A stretch of DNA of 64,000 bases from Neckera pumila. Taxonomy: Eukaryota; Streptophyta; Bryopsida; Hypnales; Neckeraceae. A model generated the notes under the pieces. The model made no database searches and was not told the DNA's origin. It saw only the letters and a program-made list of their open reading frames with translations. Shown in pieces: positions 1 to 12,470 of the stretch. The stretch is from positions 30,690,108 to 30,754,107 of the forward strand of contig OZ018408.1 of assembly GCA_963969595.1 (NCBI GenBank), in the 5' to 3' direction. The position numbers and the translations under genes are program-made. Position 1 is the stretch's first letter. Every line of letters begins with the position of its first letter.

Positions 1-1030
1 ACCATCTGCAACGCAACTGGCACCTTGCACAGTATCGACATTGTGTAGGGTGGATAAGAATTTTTATTTAAAATTGTGCTCCAATGCAATCAGTATGGAG
101 ACCTCCACTTTCACGGGCTTGGTATGGCATCCCCGGGGATCGGCATATTTTGTCATTTTGCCAACCCTGGTAAAACTCTCAGCAAGTTGATTGATGGGAG
201 TCATCATGACAAAAAGCGGTAGTAGCTAATGGATGCCAAGAAAAGTTTATTGGTATGTGCACTAATCAATTCAACCTTCCTTGTTTCCATGAAAAGTCTT
301 TTCTTTAATGTAAATTCTTTTCTTCCTTTCTTTTTATAATACTATAGAGTCCATTTGACGTTTGGATGCTGGCTTTACATTGGGTCAAATTTTCCAAAGA
401 AAGAATTGGTATTTTAGAGGCCTCGTGGAATGGCCCGCGATATACTGTTACAGGGCCTTTTGCCATTGTTGCATTGCAGATGGGCTTACAATATTTGAAG
501 AATTTTTGAACTTCACCAATAATTATTGTACATTCCTTATATTCAACCAGGTTCTCAGGTACTTATTCATGTAAAATACCTCTATGAATAATATAAAAAA
601 CAATAATAAATAAAATTTGACCACTTATTCCTCTAGAGTTTCAGAATTCAATTGTTTTCTTTGATCCAAATCTAACCACAATCAGGTTGTGGTTTTGAGT
701 TGAGTTACTCATAACATTGCTAACCAACCTAAACTAAACCCCCTTGGAGATTGGGATAATCCTTCCCTAGATCCCTAGCTACGAGTGGATTTAGTTTAGT
801 TTATACCCAGTCATTGGTTGGCCGGGAATTTGTAACACTAGTGTCATTGGAAACTAGGAAAATACAAGAGAGTCATTGGTTGGATGGGAAGTTGCAATCG
901 GTAAGTGGCTCCCACTTTCTTGCAAAGAATAAAGGACTCCCTATTGTTGGCTAACCCTAGAAGGATGCTGTGGATACTACGTGTCCAATGGATGACATAG
1001 AATCCTTCCATATAGGACAGAAGTGCAGAT
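1..1030. other. Intergenic, AT-rich, no gene seen
   Basis: No reading frame with convincing composition was found on either strand. A short inverted pair (CTAAACTAAAC near 731 and GTTTAGTTTA near 792) and a fragment of a dispersed repeat (GGACAGAAGTGCA near 1015, also near 46.54, 47.78 and 50.74 kb) are visible. Confidence 0.5.
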
Positions 1031-1752
1031 GGGTGATTGCAAGAAAGATCAGTACTGAACATTGTCACAAAAGCAATGCCGAAGCTTCCTTTTACAACAA
1101 GTTTTGAAGCATGACTCGCATGAACTTGAAATTTTTATTGGAGATTCTTCTTATGAGTTTAATAATATCTTATATTTTTCAGAAATTTTCAAAAATGATT
1201 TTATATTTAAAAAATCATATAGACTAATATGTCACGTTTTGAGTTTTAGGGGGTTTTACTACATAAGGAGTCCCCAAATTTAATGATATGGAGCTGAAAT
1301 TTCTATGTTCTATTCCCATAGTAGGAAGTCATGTTTCCACCAAGGGGCATTAAGAAATATATATCCTCTATGTCCATGCAAAGAGGGCTCCCTTGCACAC
1401 GCAATTCTGAGAACTAAAGATGGTTTCAACATTATTTTTTTTTGTGAAATCTCATAATCATAAAGTCTTCCCAAATGGCATTTTTAAATTTTTTTTTAAA
1501 TTATTTTCCATATTTTCTACAAATTAAAACGTCAAAGTATGTTTTTTCTTGAAAATTTTAGCTCATCTTTTTTGTGAATAACTTTTGACCTAGATTTTTT
1601 TAGGTCTGAAATTTTGGTGATATGCTATTTTTAGTGTCATACTAATTATCCATATTTTATTTTATTTTTAAAAATTTGTATGCAAAAGCTTATAGTATTG
1701 GGAGTACTAGCCAAAATGGAGCAAAAACAGAAGGTCATTCATGCAATGACCC
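1031..1752. mobile_element. TIR element R3, copy 1
   Basis: A 722-bp element bounded by an imperfect 20-bp terminal inverted repeat: GGGTGATTGCAAGAAAGATC at 1031-1050 and GGTCATTCATGCAATGACCC at 1733-1752. The interior matches, in reverse orientation, the copy at 17594-18333, and part of it matches about 10130-10450. No transposase frame is visible, so it is a non-autonomous DNA element. No target-site duplication was identified, so the superfamily is open. Confidence 0.7.
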
Positions 1753-2265
1753 AGATTGACCTCCAATGAGTGCTCTTGGAATATTTTTTTCAGCAAATGA
1801 TTCACACGATACCCAAAGGATGCTTTTGACAGTGACCAACAAGTCTTTACGGGGTTAATAATGTTACGAAGTTTATTGCTATGATGCATTTTTTATCTAA
1901 CGGTGGGTGGCTTTCAAAGGATTACACACGGCTCAGATGTACAGTAGTGTTCTCCTTTGTAGAGTTAGGGCCACTTCACACTACAGCCGTCGGTCGAGTA
2001 TCGTTTTCCACCAATCAAATTTCAGAAACCAATTGCGGCACAATCCAAAGTCCGTCGCCCTCAAAACTGCCTACATGGTAGAGAAATGCTTACATGGCAG
2101 ACAAATTTGATGGACTCTCGAGGAGAGTTTGGGTCTTGTAAAATGCAAGACTTAAACTCTCCTTGAGAGTCCGTCGAATTTTTCAGAAAAAAAATTCATA
2201 AAAATCAAAAACTGACAAGATCTCAGCCGCTAGATCTCTGTGGACTGTTTTTCGGCTCCTTCTTC
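1753..2265. other. Intergenic, no gene seen
   Basis: Mixed composition. A short inverted pair around the motif ACTCTCGAGGAGAGTTTGGG (2113-2132) and its partner near 2150-2175 is visible. The overlapping short frames have no recognisable motif. Confidence 0.4.
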
Positions 2266-2450
2266 TTCGGCTTTGTTATTTGTTATTTGTTATTTGTTAT
2301 TTGTTGTTTGTTGTTTGTTATTTGTTGTTTGTTATTTGTTATTCTGTTATTTGTTATTTGTTATTTGTTGTTTGTTATTTGTTTTTTGTATGTTATTTTT
2401 CGGTCTTTGTTGTTTGTTGTTTGTTGTTTGTTGTTTATGCCCCCTTTTTC
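2266..2450. repeat. 7-bp minisatellite (TTTGTTA/TTTGTTG)n
   Basis: About 25 tandem units of TTTGTTA or TTTGTTG, briefly interrupted near 2340 and 2385-2408. All short frames here are low-complexity artefacts rich in Leu, Cys, Val and Phe. Confidence 0.95.
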
Positions 2451-3168
2451 ATGTTTTTTTAGCTTTTGCTTGAAAAAATTGCCACATGAGTGAGGCTTCA
2501 TAGGGAATTTCAGAAATTGGATGGACGAATGTGGAGAGAGAAGGATAGAAGTTGAACAAATGGTATAGGTTTGGACTTTGGGCTTGGCCTTTGGAAGCTT
2601 CACACTATGACCAGCCAAAGGCTCCCAAACCTATCATTTATTGCTCATTTCTTTGGACTCTCACCAAAAGTTTGGACTCTCAATCCCACGGCCTCTCGAC
2701 TTGGACGACCATAGTGTGAAGAGGCCCTTCTATTCTTCCCTTTTGCTTCCAAGTCTGGAATTCAAGATGTCCTAGCAACAGACGATAAGTTCTGGCCCAT
2801 CTAGCTTGGACGTCATGGAAATCAGCCAACCAAGACTGAGGCTTCTCCAGTCGTGTCAAAAAGAAAGAAAAGTTTAAAAGACAAGAAACTTTGATAAAAA
2901 AAAGTCTCCAGTTCTGTCCATCTCATGGCTATAACCTTGGGACCTTTTTAAATTTTTTTGAAGGTATCCAGGCAATCCCGTCTCTGATGAATACCCCTGG
3001 CAAGATAGGAGGAATCGGCATATTGTAAATATTTTATCTGCCAAACCTTGCATGAAAGAAAAAAATCGGAATTACAGTGGATGCAAATCACAGAATTAGA
3101 GTTGGATGATGAATGAATACACCCAAAATTTGTACTGTTTCGCATCGGGAACTACCCCCTCTGTGTCA
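2451..3168. other. Intergenic, no gene seen
   Basis: No convincing gene on either strand. It leads into the inverted-repeat element that begins near 3169. Confidence 0.4.
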
Positions 3169-3762
3169 GTTGTTGCAATACTGTTTCATAGGGCCCGCAA
3201 TCCAGTAAAGAAACTTTACTATTATAGTACTGACGATAGTACTGCAACAGTATAGTTTCAATGGACCCATTGAAACTAAGGTAGAAGCACTTGTAGTCGA
3301 TCATTTAAGGAGTTTTGGAGCAGATGGTGCGCAGTAGGAGGTGGTGGAAATTTTTCCCATGTAGGAAGATAGGAAATATGGAGATTGCAAAATTTTCAGA
3401 ATTTAATTCCCAAAATTGAAATTACAGTGAATTTTAGGAGCCAAAAAGTGCATTTCACTAGTAGACAATGTCTAGAGTCTTCTAATTCCAATTGACAAAG
3501 TTGCTCACTACTTTGGGACATGTGTTATAACCATATTAGTCCCAACCTTGAAAAGGACAAAAAAACAACACTCAAGCTTGATTTCCAACCTAAGGTTGGA
3601 AAAAGTGCACCCTACAGATTGGGTACTGGGCGTGGTCGACAATTGGTGCTTCTACCTTATACTATTGCAGTACTGTCTCAGTATTGTAACAATAAAGTTT
3701 CTTTACTGGATTGCGGGCCCTATGAAACAATACTATTTCAATGGGGGGGGGGTACTTTCCTA
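3169..3762. mobile_element. Inverted-repeat element around an R6 repeat body
   Basis: The left arm (3169-3303) is an imperfect reverse complement of the right arm (about 3633-3762). Both carry the core GGGCCCGCAATCCAGTAAAG or its complement. The left arm has an extra TTTCAATGGACCCATTGAAA palindrome. The interior belongs to the R6 family also seen near 8.28, 44.33, 52.43 and 54.84 kb. No protein is encoded. Confidence 0.7.
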
Positions 3763-3808
3763 ATGTACCTTGCGTAAAACTATCATCATCACTTCATTAC
3801 ATCTCCAA

Positions 3809-4124
3809 ACATTAGGAAAAATTTCAGCCCTCCAGAAGGCCGCTAAGGAATTGATTTACGGGACCCCTTTGGTGCAATTTCAGAATGAATAAAAAATTAT
3901 TTTTTATTAAAAAAATATTTTTTTTTGGAAAAAAAATATTAATAAAATAAAATAAATAAATAAAAATATTAAAAATATAAATCTGACGTGGCACTACTAG
4001 TGCCACATCAGCATCCCATTTTTAAATATTAAAAAATAATTTTTTATTCTGATTTTTTTCCATAATTGCACCGAGCAGGTGCCAAACTCGCGGCCTTCTG
4101 AAGGGCTGAAATTTTTCCTAATGT
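3809..4124. mobile_element. MITE R4, copy 1
   Basis: A 316-bp element with about 35-bp terminal inverted repeats: ACATTAGGAAAAATTTCAGC at the left end and its complement, ending CTAATGT, at the right. Both arms continue into CAGAAGGCCGC or its complement. A palindrome GTGGCACTACTAGTGCCAC lies inside. Related copies are at 14079, 19386, 25017 and 27482. No flanking duplication was convincing. Confidence 0.8.
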
Positions 4125-5889
4125 AAGACTTTGACCCTTCATAATTTTTGTTACAGTCATCCAAATGTTGCGGTCTTTGGTGCATTGGAACCTCCTTTCA
4201 CTTGCCAACAAGAAAACCCAGCAAGAAAATCAATGAAAACTTGACTAGTCTAATAATAGTAACTAGGCACAATATAGCAAAAGTGGCACTTTGGGGAGGT
4301 GCCCGCTGTAGGGCATCATCGCCTGGGCTTGGATTTTAAGGCCACTTTTTGGCTTGAAAATAGGTGGGGCATCCACTTTATCAGGTTGCGAAAAAACAAA
4401 ATGCTCTGAAGAAGGTAAAAAGATTGGAGGTAAAAATCAAGATCGGGGTTATCGATCCAAGACTGGAGTTATTTTGGTTATCAAAATACCAGATCCAATT
4501 AATTGGTGTGAATTTTTCAGTTGCCTCAATCAATACTCATGTTGCCATACTGTGTTGCGATTTAATACTTCAAACTTGAACCAGAGGTATGCTATGCCAA
4601 TACTAGCGTTTAACCCTTAAATGTCCAAGGCCTGTTTTAAGCTTCTTGAAATTTGCTTTAAATTGAACAAGAAGCCAACCTTTTGATAATTGGATCATTT
4701 AAAAAAATTTGTAAGCGTACAAATTCAAAGTAGACATGCTAGAAATCAAATAGGAAAAGAAAACACAACAATATCATTTAAGGATTGAAAGATTATAATG
4801 TTTGATTGTGAGTGTGAAAAAAAATTATGAAAATCTTTGAGCTCTCTTTTTGCATGTCAAATCTAAAAAATTGGTCACCAAAATAATACTCCGTATAAGG
4901 TTGAAGGGCCTCACATGCATAACCTTAATCAATTTAAGGCTTTTCAAAATCTACTCTACAATTTTTTAAACAAGTTTTTAGTGTGATTTTTTCTCCAAGA
5001 TCTAGTGTATTTGAGGCTCATTTCCAAGAGCCCTTAAGACTACGGAAAGTTCAGATTGCAATGGGTACCCTACGGAAAGTTAAGATTGCAAGAAGTTGAA
5101 GAAGTTGAGAAGATGGGTACCAATTTGGAAGTTTGCACGCAATCACTCAATTGCATCAGTGTGAGGTACTTAACATTTTTACTTACAAACGACCAATTCC
5201 ATCAGATATTCCCAGTGAGTACAATTTAAGTTAGGACGAAATTGGAAGGCCTCACAACCTGCAAAAATTAAACAAATGAGAGACCTGGGACCACAGACGA
5301 AATGCCAGAAGCTGTGAAGAAAGACGACTCGGTGAGCCAAATGCTATGCTTGCAACACTGGTCTGTTATAACTCTACGAATATGGTCCATCAATGTGTAA
5401 AACTAATGCACTATTTTGTGGATACCAATGAATTCGACTATAGTTGGTGCTAGTGGGGGAGTTTATTTCATGATCCTGAGAACCTCATGCCACTCGATCT
5501 ATACCAAGGAAATCCAGTATCCGGAGAGGCCATGTCGATGCACTACACGCCTGTTGAGCAACACCACAACGGGTGAAAAACACCGTAGGATTTGAAAATA
5601 TTTGAAGTCAACAACTCCCCAAAGTTGTGGGAAGTGATTTCCGTTTTGTCTCTTAACTTGTTTTGCAAGCCGTCTGGAAGCCTGAAAAGACACCATGGTG
5701 TTCAAGGCAACTCCCATTTTCAGGCCAGTCTCTGAGACAAGTCATCTAGTTTTGGGGGCTGGTGGGGATGCTCTTAGTGGCAAGCACCGCCTTCATGGCG
5801 TATTGTGGATGATGGCATGAAGGCGGAGGGCAGAGCTTGAGACCTAGAGTTGATCACTGCAATGCGCCTGCCGAGGGCGATGCTTTCCA
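4125..5889. other. Intergenic, no modelled gene
   Basis: AT-rich to about 5.2 kb, then less AT-rich (5.25-5.9 kb). A minus-strand open stretch at 5499-5717 has ordinary amino-acid composition but no motif and no supporting splice sites, so I do not call it a gene. Confidence 0.35.
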
Positions 5890-5890
5890 T

Positions 5891-6063
5891 GCATTGCATT
5901 AAGCGCAAACTGGAATTTCTCTCCATCATCGAGTTGGCACAGTCCGAAATTGTGACAATACGTCACAAGGCTTGTGGCGTTTCTCCGCTCCAACCCGCAC
6001 ATTCAAAGTGGTCTCGCACGGCACTATATTTGAACAGAAAACTCTAGCCAATGCTCAACGGCA
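5891..6063 (+). pseudogene. Exon-like island, unrecognised
   Basis: A less AT-rich stretch that stays open from a possible acceptor (ATTAAG, near 5890) to a strong donor, CGGCAG|GTAAGC, just after 6063. The frame includes WRFSAPTRTFKVVSHGTIFE near its end. The composition looks protein-coding, but I recognise no family and found no partner exons. It could be a captured gene fragment, part of a missed gene, or chance. Confidence 0.3.
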
Positions 6064-7610
6064 GGTAAGCTTTTTAGGGGAGCCTCATGAAGAACAGCAG
6101 GGGAGGTCAGTTTCCGATTCCTGGAAATTTATTTTAAACGTTGGACTTGATATTTTTTGGTTGCTTTTAGTTTGGTAACTAGGCAAGTCTAGCCTTAAAA
6201 TGTAATTTCTGTCTACTCACATAAAAATGAAAGCATTACTAAACTCAACCAAGGCAATTCCGACTCTGGAAACGCGTTTCACATTCCAACACAGCATGGA
6301 AGTCCGCTCTTATATCTTTCCTGAAGAATATTGGATGTTACCTTCGTTTCTGCTTCTAAAACTCCTTGAATTTCTGGCAGAGCTAGTGAAGTTGTAGCCT
6401 CTGTCCCAATTTTTTAAAGGTCTGTTTTCTAACAAATGTAACTGTCAACCTTCCAAGGAGATCCAAGTCCTCCTCAGGAAGGGTGCTTTAGATTGTGTGG
6501 TCTAGTTCGTCTCTACAGGGATCCCCTACTTTAGATTTAGACTCGTCTGAGTCCTTTGCCAAATTTTCAGCTCAATCGCCTTCATGATTTCCCGAAACTC
6601 TGGTAGTGACCAACGGTGTCCAGCTTTCTATCGTCAATTTTGTTAAATTGGCACGATTCTGTGCCAAATTTTTTGACACAAATCTATACAAGGTTCGAAA
6701 ATCTAGGACATATATACATTTATGTTTTAAGTCGCGCATCTTGAAAGTGTTGAAGTTGTGAAATTTTCAAAAATGAGATTTTCTTGTAAAAACTTTGTTG
6801 GTCACTTGTCCATGTCTACCTCCAAAAGAAGACATCAAAACCATGGGCGAGTGGCATGGGCTTGAATGATGAACCTGCTTGGATAAGATGTGGACGTGCC
6901 ACGAATTCTTCCGCAAAGGCAAAGTGATCTCGGTGACTTGGATTACTACTAGCTAGACCGACATACAGGTAGCAACATTAGTTTTTCTTGAAATATCCCC
7001 CAAAACCATTGCTACCGGTTTTCCATTTGGTTCATCTAATGTCTGTTTCTTGCATAGGAATAAATGGCCTTTGTTTCAAAGGAAAAAAACAAAAAACAAA
7101 CGGAAACAAAACACTAAAGGTAAACATCCTGTCAAGGTCCATGAGACTCGAGAGTTGTCAGTTTCATGAAATTGGCGTGATTCCAGCTCCAAAAGTTGTG
7201 AAACAATCTACACAAAGTTGTACAAAAGTAGTACTCGTATAGATTTAGGTTCAAGTCACATGCCTAGAAAGTGCCAAAGTTCTGAAATATCACCAATTTA
7301 ACAGAATTGGCATTAAATAACCTGCTGCAACACTGACCATGTTGCAAAATAGACCCGTACAAATTCTAAACCTAAAATTTACACCTATTGAGCATGGAAG
7401 CCTAGAATTTGTTTTGAGTACTCCTAATATTAGCACTTTAAAAATTCATAATTGATTCATTAGGGCGTTCAAAGAATATATACTATACACAAGATAATCT
7501 AAAATCCTCTTTCAGTTGGCAATAAGAACCCCAAAACTAAGACACTAGTAATCAGAGCCATGCTCAGATGCTTATTCAGTCACTTTCGGCTGAAGTTACC
7601 TTAGCTAGTA
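6064..7610. other. Intergenic, no gene seen
   Basis: No coding stretch with support. From about 7430 begins a short dispersed repeat (ACTTTAAAAATTCATAATTG) related to copies near 38.26, 38.81, 59.97 and 62.92 kb. Confidence 0.35.
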
Positions 7611-7611
7611 G

Positions 7612-7761
7612 AAATATCGCTCAAGAGACTCGTCATTCACAACAGTCTTCGGAGTTCGGACCATTTTTGCTCTTCTTCTCTGCTGAAAAGTCAATCGACG
7701 CTCAGTTGGATTAGAAGCCCGTCGTTGTTGCTGCAGTTTCGTGGGTTTCTGAATTGCAAAA
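7612..7761 (-). pseudogene. Short basic exon-like stretch, unrecognised
   Basis: On the minus strand an acceptor-like TTGCAATTCAG near 7751 is followed by an open frame of about 45 codons. It is very rich in Arg, Gln and Lys, contains KMVRTPKTVVNDESLERY and ends at TAG near 7613. It could be a terminal exon of a missed gene or a relic. No upstream exon was identified. Confidence 0.25.
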
Positions 7762-8087
7762 TAAGCTTCTCAGGTAATTGTTAGTCTGTCTGCAAATCAG
7801 TAAGACAATTGAGTAATTGTTGATGGAACTCTCACATGGCTGTCATTTATTTAAGTTGGTCGTTAGCAAGAGCAGCTTCATCACGCTAGTGGAAATACGC
7901 TTGCATATATGGACAAGAGAAAAGACTTGCTTACTTGATGTGCATCTCTTTGTGGGTCATTTCTTTGGTCTTCACAGAATGTTTCTGCTAGTAACGTCAA
8001 GTTCGTTGAATTAAGGGTTTTCCAATAGTTTGGCATCTTTCCTGGAAGAAAAATCTAAACATGTTTTAGATTTAAGACCTTTATGTA

Positions 8088-8113
8088 CATATATATATAT
8101 ATATATATATATC
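8088..8113. repeat. (AT)n microsatellite
   Basis: About 12 uninterrupted AT units in an AT-rich intergenic region. Confidence 0.95.
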
Positions 8114-8279
8114 ACAATTTTTGGTGCCAGAATTGTGCCAATTTAATGAAATTGACATTTTAAGTGCCATTAATAATGGTTGCTTCAATGAAGATGATGG
8201 AGTTCTATGTTTTAATTCATTTGTAGAATTTGAATTAAGTTAGTTGTCTGCTTACTGCTCCATGTGCAAGTGGATTTGA

Positions 8280-8690
8280 CAATTAAGGTAGAGCCACCCA
8301 TAACCAACCGAATAAGGAATTCCAACATGATCTGGAATAGTGAAGGCAAAACAAATATTTTTCAGAGGTACATTGATAGAAATGACAAGGATTGCAAAAA
8401 CTTTGGTAATTTTATCACTTGAATTGAAATTTCTAGGAATTTTGGGAGGCAAAAAGTGCTCCGGATCCATGGCCAACCTCTAGACTCTTCCAATTCCAAT
8501 CATTCAATAATTTTTTTCCTAATCATTATTTCCTACTTTCTTTCTCACAACTTGGGACATGTATCATATATTTATTAGTTCCAACCTCGAAAAGGAAAAA
8601 AAAAGCCATTCTAAGCTTGGTCAAAAATATGTGCACCTATAGGTGGGGAATGGGTCACTGAGTGGAAATGGATGGCTCTACTTTAGCACT
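8280..8690. mobile_element. R6 repeat, copy 2
   Basis: The ends are inverted (AAGGTAGAGCCACCCATAAC at the left; GGATGGCTCTACTTTAGC at the right). The interior, including the block around CTTGGGACATGTATCATA, matches the other R6 copies at 3.3, 44.3, 52.4 and 54.8 kb. Non-coding, so a MITE-like element. Confidence 0.65.
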
Positions 8691-11539
8691 TCTTAGGGCA
8701 TCAGTACCTTTGTTGTTTCAAAACAACGTAGAGAATGTCATGTAAACTATCACTGGAAAAAATTAAGGGGAGTCTAATGTGACTTCCCGTATTGTCTATC
8801 TTGACTTTGTTTGGTGGTGACGGAGTGTTGGATAACCCATATTAATCTCCATGGAGACAATTATTTGCTGGTGTAGATGGTTGTGATTTGAAAAGAAGAG
8901 TCAATCTAAGATTGATAATGTTAAAGTCTGTTATGACAATACACCTTAACTATGTATACAATGGCATTAAATAAACACACCATCGCAAAGAATTGTAATG
9001 GGAAAGTTATAGCAAAGAGAACTTGTATTCAGTCCATGGGGCAAGGGTACTATAAATACTAGGTGCAATTTGTTGTTTCTTATATGAGTATTTGAGATCT
9101 CAAAGCAATCAAACAACTCAAATTTGCTTGCAATTGAGATTATGTCAAGTAATGGCAAAGTAGGCAAGGTCATGAAGGATAACTACTAATCAATGTCTCC
9201 TTGATCATTGACAAGTCAATTTTGTAAGTCTCTACATGTACTTATTATTTGCTTAGCCTAGCTTATTTTTCCATCATTTATGGCGTCCTTGATGCACTAC
9301 AAAATTTGTCCCTCTAAATTATTTTTTAATTTTTCACTAGTTAATAATTAGAAATAAAATCTTTTTATGATTGGCAGCACATCCTAAAGTACTTTGAATA
9401 GGTACAAGAAAACTAAAAATTAAGACATTTGACAGTGACATAAATTGTTTCAAGAACTAGCTAAAAGACAAGAATTATAGAAGTGCTGGCAATTCATGAT
9501 CACAAATGCGCGTTGTGCTCCAAGTTGACTTGTAATCAACTAAGGTGCCAAAAAATCATGTTTCTTTTATTTTAAATGCAAATGTCTTGCAATTTACAAG
9601 GTCAAAGTTTTTGAAATTTCTTCCACACATTCTTATATTCATCTAATTCAAGGCTACTGTTAGATATTAAAAAAACAATATTTGTTTTTTGATGAAGAAA
9701 AAGGCCTTGAGACTTTTGGGGTCAAAATGTGGAATTCTAAATATGATTATTTTTCAGTATTCATTTTTACTTAGATTGGATTTCTTCTCTAATATTTCCA
9801 TTAAAGCCAAAAAAATCATTGAGTACTTCTTCCTATGTGATTGGATGATTTTGATTTTGATAGCAAGTATTGTGAGTACTATTTAGTGGAACAATCTTAG
9901 CTGATGAGAGGACAAATCTATAACTAGAAGTATTGTTGCAAGTATTATAGACTACTTGCAAGTGCTCAAATAATATTATGTGAAAAAAGACATTTTTTTG
10001 CAAAGATAGATATAACTGGGAATATAACGAGGTATACGTTAATAATAGATAAGAATTCATAAAGGAAAATTGATGGTGATGAGATTTTACCAAGAGAATG
10101 AGTTAGAAATTATCAGTTGATGTTTAAAGTATGCATGCCAAGGAGCCCTATTTGTACAACCGTGGAGGATATAAAATAATCTATTTAAATGGCCCTTAGT
10201 AGGAACATGCCCCGTCTACTATAGAAATAGACCAAAAAAATTGTAAATCTAAATCATTAACTTTGAGTACTTCAAAATCCCTAAACTTAAAAGTGTGGCA
10301 AATTAGCAAAATTAACTACTAAATATAAGAGGATTTTTTTTAATTAAAAAAATCAGGAATATGATTACAATAGAAATATCTATTTCTAATGAAAAAAATT
10401 TAAGTTCATCAAATAAATGCTTCAAAAGTTACAACAAATGACAAGTCCATATGTTGAAACACATGGACAATTCCATTGAAAAAAACAATTCAAAGAACCA
10501 GAGTCTGAAACCCTAGGCGAGCATTTTAATGTTTTTAGAGAGCAAAAAACAGAAACCAAAGGACCTACAACCACAAGGTAGCAACCAATAGAGTAAGCAC
10601 CTCAAGTTACACAAAAGCACCCATTTTAGGGAGTATCAAGTTCTATCTAATCTCCAAGTGGGGTCAAATGCCAAAAAAATAAGTTTGTAACCATATATTG
10701 TCAAATTGCCGTAAGAAGATGTCAACCTTGTCGGGATAGAGCTCACAAAGCTTTCAGGCTTTTAGCCAGACAATCCATATGTGATTAGTAAATGTCTCCT
10801 AGGGTACCTGCTTGAGAATCCTCTTTTATTTTTAAATACTAGCTATCCAACAAAGGCTTAGTCACTTAGACAACTTAAAATTAAGAATCATGCTCAAATA
10901 TTTATCAGGATGATTTTAGGAACAAGAACAAACTTCTTTGCTATATTGGAATTAGAAATGAATTTCTAAAATTTTTCAAAGTTGGAATTGCCTTTGCCGA
11001 GTTTCATGATGGCTTCACTTCTATATGACTAAGAAGAAATTACATTCTAGAAGTAGCTGTGGTTGTTTGTCAAACTAAAAGCAACTCAATAATCAAGTCC
11101 AATGTTGAAAATAGTTTTCAGAAGTCAAACACTCGCCCCCCCTATTTTTTATAGTTCTTCTTTCCAAAAAATTGTCAACAAATTGGTTATTTTTTTGAAA
11201 CTATTAGACACTTTTGTGCAGATAAAAACTTTTTTCAACTTTTTCAACTTTTTTGGTCTTTTGAGCATCCTTTGGCTGATTCTAGATGAATGGAAGTTCA
11301 ACCTAAGAGTGGACTTCTATGTAGTAGAAAAGTAGAAAACCCATAAGCGACAAATCAATTGATGATAGTTGCTATATAATTTGCCCTGAAGACACTTTCT
11401 GAATCCTGGGCCAACTATTTCTTTAGATGCAATAAGGAAGATTGGTCGTTCCACATTGACCTCCTTTACCAACATTGTGGCTTATAACCTGGCATACTCT
11501 ACATATATAGTCAAGTCCAGCTCATTTACAAAAAAAATT
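8691..11539. other. Intergenic, AT-rich; R3 fragment at about 10130-10450
   Basis: No supported gene. About 10130-10450 resembles part of the R3 element (for example GGAGCCCTATTTGTAC and GTAGGAACATGCCCCGTC) but lacks its TIRs. The rest shows no structure I can name. Confidence 0.45.
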
Positions 11540-11870
11540 CAGTCAGTTTTCACTAAAATGATCAACAACTTTAGGAAGCTCTAGCATGCTAAAAATGAAC
11601 CAATTTTTGAAACCACAAATTGCATTGGAATTGCAATGAAATGCACTTCAACTTCATAACAAGGAAAAAATGAATAATTTATACAACAATTTTTATTGTT
11701 TTTAAACACTATCTACTATTTCAGAGATTTTTTGGAAGATAGTCAAAGATACTTTGCATTTGGATGAAGAACAAGCAAGAAATCATACAAGCAATTCAAA
11801 TGGTATGGAATTAGGATCTTTATAGCAATTTTGAAAGTTCATTTCTTATATGTACCATTGAATACAAGTT
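11540..11870. repeat. Dispersed repeat R13, uninterrupted copy
   Basis: It is collinear with 27165-27480 and its continuation after 27730 (shared runs such as GCACTTCAACTTCATAA and GAAGATAGTCAAAGAT). The 27-kb copy is split by an R4 MITE, so this copy serves as the uninserted comparison. Non-coding. Confidence 0.65.
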
Positions 11871-12116
11871 GTAATTTTCACAAATGTTGGCAACACTAGA
11901 TAATACATAGTAGATAGAAAACATCAAATTCTTTGTATGATTTTCAATTACATATGTATATTTGTAATGATGATAAATTAGACTTGAGTGTGATTCTAAT
12001 GCAATTCAAAATTCAAAATTTTGTTCATTTTTGAGCACGCACAAGCCTCCCAAAGTTCTTCTAATCTTAGGAGGATCCAAAAATTTGTAATTCAAATTGG
12101 ACCTAATTGTATATGC

Positions 12117-12470
12117 AAATCCAAAATAGCCAATGCTCCTTCCTTTTAATGCCGTGGAGAAGTACAAACCATCCTAATCATCACTTCACTTCCTTTTCTA
12201 GTATCACATCTCTAACTATCACATCACTTTTCTTTTCGGAGGTTCCAACTATTCACATCCTTTTTTTTAGGATCCCAAGTACTGTTCTTATCACTTCAAC
12301 ACAAGGTAAAAGTCCTTGATACAAATAGTATGCCAATCTAAAAAAGCCAAAGCTCCTTCCTTTCAATGTCGTAGAGACGTACAACCATCCTATTCATTAG
12401 TTTACTTCCTTTTCTACTGTCACATCTTCAACTATCATATCACTTTCCTTTTGGAGGTTTCAATTGTCTC
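12117..12470. repeat. Direct duplication of about 145 bp
   Basis: 12117-12260 and 12329-12470 are diverged direct copies, sharing GCTCCTTCCTTT, ACTTCCTTTTCTA and ATCACATC or ATCATATC blocks in the same order. No coding potential. Confidence 0.7.

Noticed and set aside
2240..2618. Leu/Val/Cys-rich frames looking like membrane proteins
   Set aside because: They are translations of the TTTGTTR tandem repeat.
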